64,000 nt of DNA from an uncultured Armatimonadota bacterium (GTDB lineage: Bacteria > Armatimonadota > Fimbriimonadia > Fimbriimonadales > Fimbriimonadaceae). The translations under genes and the position numbers were made by a program. Under the pieces are notes generated by a model. The model ran no database searches and was not told the DNA's origin. It saw nothing but the letters and a program-made list of their open reading frames with translations. Location of the stretch: the NCBI GenBank assembly GCA_903899015.1, contig CAIUHP010000018.1:26631-90630 (forward strand), read 5' to 3'. Below, in pieces: positions 25,975 to 35,618 of the stretch (position 1 is the stretch's first letter; every line of letters begins with the position of its first letter).

Positions 25975-27714
25975 ATGAAGCTTGATGTCGCAATCATTGG
26001 CGGTGGACCCGGCGGGTCCACTTGCGGTTCGTTTCTTAAGAAATATAAGCCGACTCTCAAAGTCGGCATTTTTGAACGTGAATCTTTCCCGCGCGATCAC
26101 ATCGGCGAAAGCCAACTCCCAGTGATCAGCTCCATTCTTCACGAGTTAGGAATTTGGGATAAGATCGAAGCCGCTGATTTTCCCATCAAGGTAGGCGGTA
26201 CTTACCGTTGGGGAAAGACGGAAGATCTCTGGGATTTTCATTTCCTACCAAATGGGATCTTTGACGAAAAGCCTCGCCCAGGCAAGTACGAAGGGCAACG
26301 ACTAGAAACAGCCTTTCAAGTAGATCGTGCGGTCTATGACAAGATTCTTCTCGACCATTCTCGCGACCTAGGCTGTGACGTGTATGAGTCGACCGGCGTT
26401 CGCGAAGTTCAGCGAGATGGTGACAAAGTATCCGGCCTCATTCTAGAAGATGGCACCAAAGTAGAAGCGCGCCACTACATCGACGCAACCGGACATGTTG
26501 GACTGCTGCGCCGAGCAATGGGGGTCGAGATTGACGAACCCAGCACTCTAAAGAATGTCGCTTTTTGGGATTACTGGCAGAATGCGGAATGGGCAGTTAC
26601 CCTCGGAATTGGCGGAACTCGAATTCAAGTGATGTCGGTTGGCTACGGTTGGCTTTGGTTTATACCGCTTAGCCCAACTCGAACATCCATCGGTTTCGTT
26701 TGCCCAGCCGATTATTACAAGAAGACCGGTTTGAAGCCTCAAGAGCTTTACAATCGAGCCATCCAAGACGAGTCACGCATTCGTGGATTGGTCAAGAACG
26801 CTACCGCAGAAGGGAAATTTAGTACCACAAAAGATTGGTCTTTTGTGGCCAAAAGAATGGCGGGCGAGAATTGGATGCTCGTAGGAGAGTCGGCAGGTTT
26901 TGCAGATCCGATCCTTTCGGCGGGCCTTAGTCTCACCCACGCTTCAGGCCGCGAGGCAGCCTTTACGATTATCGAGATGGATCGAGGTGGAGACAAGCAG
27001 TGGCTTCGTGACGAATACTTTGAGAGGAATAAGCGTCGCATCTATCAGCACATAAAGTTTGCCGATTACTGGTATGCCGGCAATCAGCACTTCAACGACC
27101 TTCGCGAATACACACGTGAAATCGCCCGCGACGCAGGTCTTGAACTCGATGCAGAAAAAGCATTTCAGTGGCTCGGTACCGGAGGCTTCATTGAAGAAGA
27201 TCTGGGAATCGGTGGATTTGGAACACTCGGATTCACTGCCCTTCAACAAGTTGCCAATCGGCTTTCTGACGAACCGGCCAAGAGCGCTTTCGGCGGATAT
27301 AACGGGTTTGTATTGAACTTTGATGGCGCCAAGAAGTGCCAAGTTCCCCACTATGAAGCAGGACGAGTATTGCCCGTTCCAGCATGGAGCCGAAATGGAA
27401 AAGTTCTTCCGTTAAGCGGTCTCATCGGTTACCTCGTTAAAGGCTTGGAAAGTAATCCCGCCATTAACTCGGCGCTCGTTGCGATGGAACGAGATCTTCG
27501 AAAAGTTGGCATTCGATACGATCGTGCTATCCACGATGGAGCAATGCAATGCTTAGAAGCCTTGATCCGTGACGGCTGGGTTGATTGCCGAAAGTACAAG
27601 ACAGGAGAAGTACTCCCTGGAGAACTTCCTGCCGAAAATAGCTTCTTCCAAGTCAACCACGACGCTTCGTTACCAGTTGGTCGGAGGTCGGCTTCACTTG
27701 TAGAGAGTGACTGA
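25975..27714 (+). CDS. Flavin-dependent halogenase-like FAD oxidoreductase
   Basis: The 579-residue protein starts with the FAD Rossmann motif IIGGGPGGS (G9, G11, G14), then GESQLPV (44-50). FPIKVGGTYRWG has K72 at the place of the lysine that guides hypohalous acid in flavin halogenases. WLWFIP at 226-231 matches their W-x-W-x-I-P signature, which normally excludes monooxygenase activity, and GESAGFADPILSAGLSL is the late FAD-binding block. Known relatives chlorinate or brominate indoles, phenols or pyrroles using FADH2 supplied by a separate reductase, none of which is seen here. It sits between a lipoprotein and a GH16 glucanase, an unexpected setting. The substrate is unknown and a plain hydroxylase remains possible. 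Confidence 0.78.
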   Translation: MKLDVAIIGGGPGGSTCGSFLKKYKPTLKVGIFERESFPRDHIGESQLPVISSILHELGIWDKIEAADFPIKVGGTYRWGKTEDLWDFHFLPNGIFDEKPRPGKYEGQRLETAFQVDRAVYDKILLDHSRDLGCDVYESTGVREVQRDGDKVSGLILEDGTKVEARHYIDATGHVGLLRRAMGVEIDEPSTLKNVAFWDYWQNAEWAVTLGIGGTRIQVMSVGYGWLWFIPLSPTRTSIGFVCPADYYKKTGLKPQELYNRAIQDESRIRGLVKNATAEGKFSTTKDWSFVAKRMAGENWMLVGESAGFADPILSAGLSLTHASGREAAFTIIEMDRGGDKQWLRDEYFERNKRRIYQHIKFADYWYAGNQHFNDLREYTREIARDAGLELDAEKAFQWLGTGGFIEEDLGIGGFGTLGFTALQQVANRLSDEPAKSAFGGYNGFVLNFDGAKKCQVPHYEAGRVLPVPAWSRNGKVLPLSGLIGYLVKGLESNPAINSALVAMERDLRKVGIRYDRAIHDGAMQCLEALIRDGWVDCRKYKTGEVLPGELPAENSFFQVNHDASLPVGRRSASLVESD

Positions 27715-27767
27715 GGCTTACTGGCCCGGATGCCTGATACGTTGCAACATTTTCCTTCCTAATCACA

Positions 27768-28532
27768 ATGTCACTCGCAACCACTAAATCTACTTGGATC
27801 CTCACATTCTCCGATGACTTTGATGGTCCAGCCGGCTCACCGCCATCGTCCAAGTTTTGGAATCACAATTTGGGCGGTGGCGGCTGGGGAAACAATGAAC
27901 TCGAGAGCTACACGGACGGTAGTTCTAACTCTTTCCTCGATGGAGACGGTCACCTCATCATTGAAGCGAGGAAGGAGAAAACAACGGGCACCGATAAAAT
28001 TGAGCGTGAATATTCTTCGGCAAGACTCGTTTCAAAAGGAAAGTTTTCTCAGAAATACGGTCGGATTGAAGCGAAAATCAAAATCCCTCAGGGACAAGGA
28101 ATTTGGCCCGCATTTTGGATGCTGGGAGAGAATATTGATGAGGTAGGATGGCCCGTTTGTGGCGAAATCGACATCCTAGAATCCATTGAAGTTGTCGCCA
28201 AGACCGCATTTGGCACCCTTCATGGTCCTGGATACTCAGGGGACTCAGCCATAACAAGAAAATTCGAGTCCAAGATTGCTCTCGCCGACGATTTTCACAT
28301 CTATGCCATTGAGTGGAGCCAAAACGAGATTCGATGGTTTATCGACGAGCACTGCTACTCGACGGTAACACCTGAAACCGTGAAAGGACAGGATTGGGTT
28401 TTTGATCAGCCGTTCTTCATGATTCTAAACCTCGCAGTCGGCGGCAACTGGCCAGGCAATCCAGACAGCACGACGACGTTTCCGCAACGATTGATCATTG
28501 ATTATGTGAAGGTTTACAAAGAATCGGTTTGA
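27768..28532 (+). CDS. GH16-family endo-beta-glucanase
   Basis: The 254-residue protein is a single GH16 jelly-roll domain. The catalytic motif is GEIDILES (E133 nucleophile, D135, E138 acid/base) in the E-x-D-x-x-E form with the bulged strand typical of laminarinase-type enzymes. The N-terminal TFSDDFDG and W-N-N-ELESYTDG blocks, and the C-terminal FFMILNLAVGGNWPG, are also standard. It should cut beta-1,3 or mixed beta-glucans, or possibly galactans. It has no signal peptide, unusual for a depolymerase. It is the last gene of the LacI locus 1 transcript, 53 bases after the halogenase-like gene. Confidence 0.93.
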   Translation: MSLATTKSTWILTFSDDFDGPAGSPPSSKFWNHNLGGGGWGNNELESYTDGSSNSFLDGDGHLIIEARKEKTTGTDKIEREYSSARLVSKGKFSQKYGRIEAKIKIPQGQGIWPAFWMLGENIDEVGWPVCGEIDILESIEVVAKTAFGTLHGPGYSGDSAITRKFESKIALADDFHIYAIEWSQNEIRWFIDEHCYSTVTPETVKGQDWVFDQPFFMILNLAVGGNWPGNPDSTTTFPQRLIIDYVKVYKESV

Positions 28533-28755
28533 GGGTATCTGCGACTTTTAGCTTGAGCTCTCAGCCAAATTCTTAAGGCCATCCGTCGGTCATCAAAAAA
28601 GAGTCCAATTCGTTTCTTTCGAGATTTCCAAAGGAACGAGGATTATTTTTCCGATGCCTCTAAAATAAGTCGGAACACAAATGGCGTAGCTTTCGCCTCC
28701 ATAGTGTCGTGGCCCTCGGTAAATCAAACCGTTCGGTTGGGGCAGGAGAGTCAAA

Positions 28756-29421
28756 ATGCAAACACACATCTATGCGTCATTCGCGGACCCGAAGTCGGCA
28801 GAAAGAGCAGCGGGCGCCCTCTTAGATAATGGAGTTCAAGCAAGCGACCTGACCATCATTCAACACCACAGTGGAGAAACAAACCCGATACCGATGCCCG
28901 TTTCTTCACCCGCCATTGCGGAATATCAGCCTGTAGGTGCGTTCATAGATATGCCGCCTATGCCTGAAGAGACCTTGATGGATGCCGAAGATGAAGCCAA
29001 ATTTGGCATTTCCACCACAACCGTCGGAGATGCCGAAATTGGGGCGTTCAAAGGAGCTGGCTGGGGCTTAGGTCTAGGAGCTGTCGCTGCCCTAGCCGTG
29101 CTTTTTATTCCGGGATTTGGACTCGTCATCGGTGGAGGCGCACTGGAAATTGCTCTCGGTGCAACAGCGGGCGCGACTGCGGCTGGAGCGGTCGCTGGCG
29201 CAGTTACTGGCTACCTCAAAGATCAAGGATTTGAAGATTCCGATGCTCAGAAGTATATGGATATCGTAAGTGGAGGAGGTGCCATCCTTTCCCTTGCATT
29301 GCCCTCTGGCAAAGTTTACGAGCCTCAAGCGTGGGAGATCATCTCCAAGTACAACGGGATTCCGTTCACGGAACAAGAGGCTGTTCGCACAACCGCTTAC
29401 CGAGCGTGGATGAGCGACTGA
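28756..29421 (+). CDS. Stress-protein-like (DUF1269/YflT type) protein with glycine-zipper helix
   Basis: The 221-residue protein has an N-terminal ferredoxin-like segment (IYASFADPKSAERAAGALLDNGV, a pattern of heat-induced stress proteins). It continues with a long glycine/alanine-rich hydrophobic part (GAFKGAGWGLGLGAVAALAV and GATAGATAAGAVAGAVTGYL) that resembles a paired membrane helix or glycine zipper, and ends in a short polar C-terminus. No enzymatic motif is seen. Similar proteins are linked to general stress response; the function is unknown. CAGGAGAG gives a good ribosome site 8 bases before the ATG. It appears monocistronic. Confidence 0.65.
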   Translation: MQTHIYASFADPKSAERAAGALLDNGVQASDLTIIQHHSGETNPIPMPVSSPAIAEYQPVGAFIDMPPMPEETLMDAEDEAKFGISTTTVGDAEIGAFKGAGWGLGLGAVAALAVLFIPGFGLVIGGGALEIALGATAGATAAGAVAGAVTGYLKDQGFEDSDAQKYMDIVSGGGAILSLALPSGKVYEPQAWEIISKYNGIPFTEQEAVRTTAYRAWMSD

Positions 29422-29495
29422 GCGGCGCGAGTGCCGTGAGTAAGGTGCCGTGCTACGCCAACTCGCTTACGGTCTTCCGGTAGGCAGGACAAACT

Positions 29496-29552
29496 ATCGC
29501 CGTCTTTCTAAAGGGATATTCTCAACTTTCCTCTCCCTTTGAAAACGGCGAT
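29496..29552. terminator. Imperfect long inverted repeat between convergent genes
   Basis: ATCGCCGTCTTTCTAAAGGGA and TCCCTTTGAAAACGGCGAT pair with a few mismatches and a 17-base loop (29496-29552). It lies between the stress-protein gene and the convergent GH2 gene. There is no long T tract, so termination is plausible but unproven. Confidence 0.45.
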
Positions 29553-29625
29553 CGTCTCACGATCGACCAAACGACAGCCCTGCTTGTTCCCGGCAAGCCC
29601 CATCCAACGTTAAAAGTTCAGAGCT

Positions 29626-32268
29626 CTAAGGTTCTCGTGCGAACATTCGGGCGAGTTCGGCAGGACTTATTTGCTGCTTAGGCTCGAACCTCTCCGAGAG
29701 CAAATAGGACTTGATGGATTGCTCCAGTTGACGTGCGGCTGGTCGAAGCGCCAAATCCTCAAAATCGATTGCGGTAACCAGAAGTTTTCCAGTCCCAACT
29801 CGAGCTTCGAAGATTGTTCCGAGCTTGTCGTTGCGCTCGTATCGGTCGATTACCTGAAGCAGAGGGCGAAAATCACCCGCTAATTCATTCAGGTTGAGCG
29901 CTTTGGAGCGAGTGAGGATGTCCCACCACTGCCAATCCGAATGTCCCTCGGTAGGAAAATCGCCGAAAATCGGATGGTCGGCATCGATCAGGGTCCCCAT
30001 TGTTCCGACCTGTTCCTTGAAATGAATCGGGGACCAGAAAGCAGGAGCGAAGCGCCCCGGAATTCCGCTCCATATGCGGTTGGGATTGATTCGTAGCCAG
30101 ACATTCTTACCGTGCGCGAATGCTTCAACTACGTCTTGCCGATAAAAAGGAGCAACCAAAATCGAAGCGAGTGCGCTAGGTTCGGTTGCTTGAGGCAAAA
30201 GCCAAAATGGCCATTGATTGCGCCCATAGGGTTCGCCAACAAGCTCGATGTGATATTGAGTACACGTCGGTAAGCCAGCTAATGGTATCTGGAGAGTTCC
30301 AAAAGAATTTATGCCCTCTGCGGAGAGCATTTGAGCGCCCAGATCGCCACTAGCCAGCACGCTACCATCGCGATCAAGTACTCGCCAAGATAGTGCACAC
30401 GTTTCGGGCGCTCCACAGTGAAAAACGTGTACATTGCCAGTAAAGACTTCATCTTCGAGCCAAACGAACTTGTCGACGCTGAGTAGCGGAACTGTAGACG
30501 CGCAAAATTGTCGGAAGGTTGTGGCATCGATGAATCCCTTCTCTTCCCAGAATGCATCCAGCATTCCGATCGTTGCCGTACCTTGGCCCGGGAAGTCGGT
30601 CAATCCAAGAAGCTGATATCCAGACAACCCACGAGTACGAAGCAGCGTTTCGATCTCTTCCTTGTAGAGTTGTGCGCTAAGCTTGCCGGAGGCTTCTACG
30701 AAATCAGATACTTGGTCAAGCATGCCCCGTTTAGCCAGCATCCGAGCGATTTCAGTGAAGTTTCTCGCTTCAAGTACTCCATCATATCGGCTGGCGTGAT
30801 GAACATCTGGGAACACCGCCCATTCCGCAACTTCGTGGGAAATAACCGGACGGTCAAATTGGTCCGCTGCTTCATTACAATTTACGGATGTGTTTGGCTG
30901 ATCTCGATCGAATCGAGAACCCACGCCAAACCAAGTACTTCCACGTAACGGGCGATTCTCCGGACCAGGCTTTCCATTGTCCGCTTGAACATAGAAATCA
31001 CAGACTGGGCTTAAGTGAGTTCCTTGAGCTGAGAACGTGTAGATGCGATTAGGATAATCGCTCTTCAATTCCTCGATCAATGCATCGACGGCAGGTTCCG
31101 AACCATAGAACGAAATCTCGTTCCCTAAGGCAAACAACAGAAAAGAGGCATGATGCCCGTACTCACGCAAAATTCGATGAGCTTCCCGTCGACAAAAATC
31201 CATGAGGATCTCGTCGGAAGATATCGCCCACAAGCCAGTCCAGACCGGCAATTCGACTTGCAGGATCAAACCTAGTTCATCAGCGGCAACAAAAGCTGCC
31301 TCCGGAGGGCACCAAGAGTGGAATCGGATGTGATTGAGCCCGAACTCTTTTGCCTTACCGAGGACTTTCTGCCATTCTTCCACCCGAGTCGGCGGATATC
31401 CAGTTTTAGGAAACACGCAGCATTCAAGCGTTCCTCTCAAAAAAACCGGTTGGTCGTTTAGAAGAATCGACTTCTCGTCGCACCGAATCGTCCTCAAGCC
31501 TACTTGTCGAGTCACCTCACCGCCATTCAATCGGACGGTAACGTCAACTAGATTTGGAGAATCGGGATGCCATGGAGCAAAGTCTTCGACTTTGACTGAC
31601 GTGCTAAAAGCCTCGCCGACTTGGCAAGGCACGGTGTGAATGACGAGGCGGCCTTGAGATCTCAGTTTCATCGAAACCTCACCCGTTTCTATAGCCAGCC
31701 CCGAAATCTGAACGGCATCAATCCCCGATACGATAACAAGGTCCTGGATGGCAATCTCTTCGCGTGTGATTTGCATCGCACCGATCACACCGTTCCAATT
31801 TGTTTGGGTCCAATCGGTTAAGGCGTGGCCGATCCGCCCGATTGGGATGTGAGGAGTGTTGTCAATGCGTAACGTGATTCGGTGGTGGCCAGCGTGGCTG
31901 ACAGCAGGAATGGCAAATCGGTGAGGAATGCTTAAGCTATCTTGCCGACCGAGGTAAATCCCATCAAACCAAACATCGCAAAACCAGTGGCACCTTTCAA
32001 GTACGAGGCAAAGTGGCTCACCCGTCCAATCTTTAGGTAGCTCAATTTCTTTACTGAACCATGCTACGCCGGTATAGCGCACCTTACGCGATAGCCCGCT
32101 GAGGTCACCGGAAGCCGTATTGACTTCTCCGAGCCCGTTCTCGTCAAGTGAGCCAGGAAGTTCGACGATAGAATCCAGCTTAGATTCAAACCATCGATAA
32201 CTTTGTCCAACATCGTCTGGATCAAGTGAGCATTCCCATTTTCCCGCCAAATCGAGGCACTGCTTCAT
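29626..32268 (-). CDS. GH2-family glycoside hydrolase (beta-galactosidase/glucuronidase type)
   Basis: The 880-residue protein starts with the jelly-roll sugar-binding domain of GH2 (LAGKWECSLDP, then VAWFSKEIELPKDW), followed by an Ig-like domain and a TIM barrel. LLFALGNEISF (about residue 382) holds the acid/base glutamate in the G-N-E motif and VISHEVAEW (about 479) the expected nucleophile glutamate. Extra C-terminal beta domains bring it to the usual 800-1000 range. There is no signal peptide, so it is probably cytoplasmic, acting on imported oligosaccharides. It is the last gene of the LacI locus 2 operon and overlaps the DUF5107-TPR gene by 4 bases (ATGA). Confidence 0.9.
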   Translation of the reverse strand: MKQCLDLAGKWECSLDPDDVGQSYRWFESKLDSIVELPGSLDENGLGEVNTASGDLSGLSRKVRYTGVAWFSKEIELPKDWTGEPLCLVLERCHWFCDVWFDGIYLGRQDSLSIPHRFAIPAVSHAGHHRITLRIDNTPHIPIGRIGHALTDWTQTNWNGVIGAMQITREEIAIQDLVIVSGIDAVQISGLAIETGEVSMKLRSQGRLVIHTVPCQVGEAFSTSVKVEDFAPWHPDSPNLVDVTVRLNGGEVTRQVGLRTIRCDEKSILLNDQPVFLRGTLECCVFPKTGYPPTRVEEWQKVLGKAKEFGLNHIRFHSWCPPEAAFVAADELGLILQVELPVWTGLWAISSDEILMDFCRREAHRILREYGHHASFLLFALGNEISFYGSEPAVDALIEELKSDYPNRIYTFSAQGTHLSPVCDFYVQADNGKPGPENRPLRGSTWFGVGSRFDRDQPNTSVNCNEAADQFDRPVISHEVAEWAVFPDVHHASRYDGVLEARNFTEIARMLAKRGMLDQVSDFVEASGKLSAQLYKEEIETLLRTRGLSGYQLLGLTDFPGQGTATIGMLDAFWEEKGFIDATTFRQFCASTVPLLSVDKFVWLEDEVFTGNVHVFHCGAPETCALSWRVLDRDGSVLASGDLGAQMLSAEGINSFGTLQIPLAGLPTCTQYHIELVGEPYGRNQWPFWLLPQATEPSALASILVAPFYRQDVVEAFAHGKNVWLRINPNRIWSGIPGRFAPAFWSPIHFKEQVGTMGTLIDADHPIFGDFPTEGHSDWQWWDILTRSKALNLNELAGDFRPLLQVIDRYERNDKLGTIFEARVGTGKLLVTAIDFEDLALRPAARQLEQSIKSYLLSERFEPKQQISPAELARMFAREP

Positions 32269-35200
32269 GACCGAGAAATCTCCTTCAGCAAATCTTGAGC
32301 GGCCACATGATTCGGGTCACGTTTCAGAACGTCTTGAAGCCAATCGATCGCTTCGGCTTGGTTACCAAGTCCAAACGCTGATTGCGCCAATAGGAAATGG
32401 GCGGTGATGGTCTGCCGAGCCTGGATATCCTCATTGAACAGAAGCATGGTTGGCAACGATGTCGCAAAGTAGTCGATCTTGGCCGGGGTTATCTCCAACT
32501 GCTTTGCATAGTCGGCAAGATCCATGAGAAGTCTTGAAGCTTCCAAATCTCGAGCTAAGCGCTTGAGCGCGGTGGCGCGGTAATAAGTCATTTCTGAGAA
32601 GGTTTTCACTGCCATGTCTTGGAAATCACCTCGAAATTCGGCAGCGCGTTTCCATTCTTGCTCTGCTTGTTCTTGCTTGCCACACAATGACAAGGCATCC
32701 CCAAGTGCCACCCAGAGATCACTAGCATTCGCCAGAAGGTGTCGTGCCTCGCCAAGGTTCGGTGGCGTCGACAAGGCTGTTTGGAGTAACTGAACGGCTT
32801 GTTCTTGATTTCCTTCCGCAATCGCTTTTTTCGCGAGCAACATGTAGGTACGCGAGTGCTGGCCAAGAGCGATGCCCTCCCCACCTTCCCACGGAGCAAA
32901 TTGCCGATGGCTCAGAATGTCCAAATTTGCTTCTGGTTGGTCAAGGCTGTTCTGTAATGAGCAGATCTCCAAACTGAGATCGTCCCTGATTTCCCAACTG
33001 GTTTTAAATCGCGATAGTTCTTTGAGTCTCTCTTCTGGCCCCACGCCGATCCGTTTCCAAAGTTGGTCACGTTCAAAGAGAACCCGTGCATCTCCAGGGT
33101 TGGCCGCAATCGCTTGATCGTAGGCCTGTCTAGATCGATCGAAATAATGAGAAACGTTAAAGTAGGCTATTCCAAGATTTCGCCATGCGATCGCGTTGGT
33201 CGGTTGAACTCGAACTGTTATCTCCCAGCATCGAATCGCCTCGGCGTATCTACGCCGATCGTAGTAGAGATTTCCCAGCAAGTAGGATGCGATAGCATCC
33301 TCTGGAGCGGTTGCCAATCTCGCTTCCAGCGCCAGCATCTCCTCAAGCCGATGTGGGAATACGTACTTCGTGTTTTCGACCGATATCGTTGAATCGTGAG
33401 TCAAGTTTCGCAAGACGATTTGAATCATCGCATGGTCTGGGCCTTGCTTGAGAACTTCAATCGCTTCTTCCATCAAGCCAAAAGCAAGGTAGTCGAACGC
33501 GAGATCCAGATAGTTTTGAGGATCGCGCCGCATCGTTCGCTCGAAGCTATCAGAGAAGGCTTTATCCACAAGCATCCCCTCAAAAAGCGTTCCGTGGTCT
33601 AAAGGATCCCGTCGAAGCACGCCGTTGATAACTTGCTTCGAGCCTTCTGCATCCCCCGACCGACGCAAGAGTGCTGCCTGAACGACCTGAATCGAGTTTG
33701 CTGCGCCAAGAGTTGTTGCAGCCGTTTCGAGCAGCGATTGACACAAGTTCCAATCCTCTTGACGCCCGGCAATCCGGGCAAGACCAAGATTTGCGGGGCC
33801 TGTATATTCGTAGTTCCACGCGGCTTTCGCAAATGCACCTCGAGCTTCGTCTAGTTGATTCAGATATTCGAAAGCAAGGCCAAGATGATAGAACGCTTCC
33901 CCGTCCATTGGGTTCGGATTCCGTTCTTGGTGGCGAGAAATTGCAAGTTTCAAATGGTGAATCGCAGTTAGGAATTCCCCTCGCCGAAGCTTCCACCGAC
34001 CCAGGCCCTGGTGACATCTTGAATCTCCGGGATCTCGTTTGATACCCTCGTACCAATAATCTTCCGGCATCCGAGTGGCGTGGCGATACTGCTCCAGATG
34101 TAATCCGGTGAGATAAAGCTCCTCATTGGAATTCACTTGCTCGGGAAGCAGCGGCTCGGTTGCCGGTTGGGGAGCTGAATCACTTGTTCTCGACTCAAGT
34201 TCTGATGGACTTGGTGCGAATAAGAGGACTTTCCCATCGGAACTTCGAATCTCGATTGAAACGTCGTCGGTGGCAGAATCCAATTCGATGGAGGTCGGAT
34301 TTTGAACAGATAGGCTCAAAACTTCCGATTTGAGTGGTCCATCTGCGTCGGCAATAGTGACCAACGCATCTTTGATATCCTTGGTAACGCAAATTCCAAC
34401 TCGTACGCGGTTGATGGTCTTCGCACGAGAAACGGCAATATCTGTCGTTGCCATGATCGGAACCCCAATTCCTTGGATGGGGTACCAGAATTGACTGAAA
34501 CACTTGGTTTCATGGGGAGCTAGGAACGAGAAATCAGGTTGGTTATCGGTATAGACGCCAGCCATGAGCTCAATATAGGGACCACCACTGTCGGTTAAAT
34601 TTCGATCCCAGGCGTAACCGAATTCGTGATTGCCCCAAGTCCATTGCTTCTTTCCTGGCGCAATGTGTCGATCCGCCCAATGGACGAATCCAGCGTTCAC
34701 TGCATGGTCGTAGCCTCCAAAGAAATCGAACTGCGTATCCAGGATCATGTATGAAGTTGGAACTGGGATATTTGCGTACCAATCAAGACGATCGGGAGAA
34801 TAGGATCCGTCAGGGACGAAATCGGATGGAGACTCATGGGCAGGAACTCCTTCCTTTGCGCGTTCACCATAGTGAACTCCGTAATAGTCGCCGGAAACGT
34901 TGGGAAATGTGACGATCGCCCTTTTCGCGTGGTCAGCCACATATCGCACGTCCGGTGGGAAGAACGATTGATACCTTTCGTGAACCCGGGCCGCCACGTT
35001 TGCCCACCACAGAAATGTTTGAGTAAGCGGTGTTCGATTGTAGAGTCTCGCCTTGAGCTCGATTAAGCTGGAATCAGGGCGCAGACAGATTCCATGCATC
35101 CCCTTCATACGATTCATTGCGTCATGTTCGCTGAGCCAAATCGTTTTGCTTCCGTCGGCTGACTCTTCAATGGACCATGAGCACGGCATATAGGTGGAAG

Positions 35201-35615
35201 GTCGGTGGTGTTGGGGCCAGTTGAATTCCACGCCACCGGAAATCCAAGGACCAGCCAATCCAACCAAAGCGGGCTTAATCACGTCTTGCCGATAGAAGAA
35301 GTCGTAATTTGTCTTCTTATCAAAACCTATCTGAATACGGCCACCGATCTCAGGCAAGACCATCAGATACAGAAACTCGTTTTCGATGTGGAGCGCTTGG
35401 TATTCGTGATCGCTTTTAGTGGACGAAACGCGATCGATAAACGGAAGAAGATAGACCTTTCCGCTACTTCCTTGATAGACCCTCTTCTCCAAGAACATTG
35501 GATTCGGATCGGCTTCCTCAGGTAAGTAAGTCGGGATCGTTACCGGTTCATGCCAGGCCTGAACACCTGATTGAATGCCACGTATAGCTTGGCACTGCTT
35601 TGTCGTTCCACTCAT
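32265..35615 (-). CDS. DUF5107 domain protein with long TPR region
   Basis: The 1116-residue protein has an N-terminal DUF5107 region of about 340 residues: LEKRVYQGSSGKVYLLPF, LVLPEIGGRIQIGFD and GGVEFNWPQHHRP, a beta-rich, mutarotase-like pattern with conserved aromatic, histidine and acidic residues. It is followed by about 15 tetratricopeptide-like helices (for example DGEAFYHLGLAFEYLNQLDEAR and AIAWRNLGIAYFNVSHYF). No signal peptide is seen. DUF5107-TPR proteins occur in polysaccharide loci, and a catalytic or carbohydrate-binding role has been suspected, which the GH2 and GH30 neighbours support. It is 3 bases after the GH30 stop and ATGA-coupled to GH2, so probably works in the same pathway. 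The actual reaction is not known. Confidence 0.82.
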   Translation of the reverse strand: MSGTTKQCQAIRGIQSGVQAWHEPVTIPTYLPEEADPNPMFLEKRVYQGSSGKVYLLPFIDRVSSTKSDHEYQALHIENEFLYLMVLPEIGGRIQIGFDKKTNYDFFYRQDVIKPALVGLAGPWISGGVEFNWPQHHRPSTYMPCSWSIEESADGSKTIWLSEHDAMNRMKGMHGICLRPDSSLIELKARLYNRTPLTQTFLWWANVAARVHERYQSFFPPDVRYVADHAKRAIVTFPNVSGDYYGVHYGERAKEGVPAHESPSDFVPDGSYSPDRLDWYANIPVPTSYMILDTQFDFFGGYDHAVNAGFVHWADRHIAPGKKQWTWGNHEFGYAWDRNLTDSGGPYIELMAGVYTDNQPDFSFLAPHETKCFSQFWYPIQGIGVPIMATTDIAVSRAKTINRVRVGICVTKDIKDALVTIADADGPLKSEVLSLSVQNPTSIELDSATDDVSIEIRSSDGKVLLFAPSPSELESRTSDSAPQPATEPLLPEQVNSNEELYLTGLHLEQYRHATRMPEDYWYEGIKRDPGDSRCHQGLGRWKLRRGEFLTAIHHLKLAISRHQERNPNPMDGEAFYHLGLAFEYLNQLDEARGAFAKAAWNYEYTGPANLGLARIAGRQEDWNLCQSLLETAATTLGAANSIQVVQAALLRRSGDAEGSKQVINGVLRRDPLDHGTLFEGMLVDKAFSDSFERTMRRDPQNYLDLAFDYLAFGLMEEAIEVLKQGPDHAMIQIVLRNLTHDSTISVENTKYVFPHRLEEMLALEARLATAPEDAIASYLLGNLYYDRRRYAEAIRCWEITVRVQPTNAIAWRNLGIAYFNVSHYFDRSRQAYDQAIAANPGDARVLFERDQLWKRIGVGPEERLKELSRFKTSWEIRDDLSLEICSLQNSLDQPEANLDILSHRQFAPWEGGEGIALGQHSRTYMLLAKKAIAEGNQEQAVQLLQTALSTPPNLGEARHLLANASDLWVALGDALSLCGKQEQAEQEWKRAAEFRGDFQDMAVKTFSEMTYYRATALKRLARDLEASRLLMDLADYAKQLEITPAKIDYFATSLPTMLLFNEDIQARQTITAHFLLAQSAFGLGNQAEAIDWLQDVLKRDPNHVAAQDLLKEISRS

Positions 35616-35618
35616 AAG

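Noticed and set aside
22521..28532. Locus 1 as a secondary metabolite cluster because of the halogenase-like gene
   Set aside because: No PKS, NRPS, terpene or flavin reductase genes; the rest are glycoside hydrolases, LacI and a prepilin.
33580..34056. 158-codon minus-strand frame within the DUF5107-TPR gene
   Set aside because: Shadow of the TPR gene in another frame; rich in R, S and C with no domain pattern.
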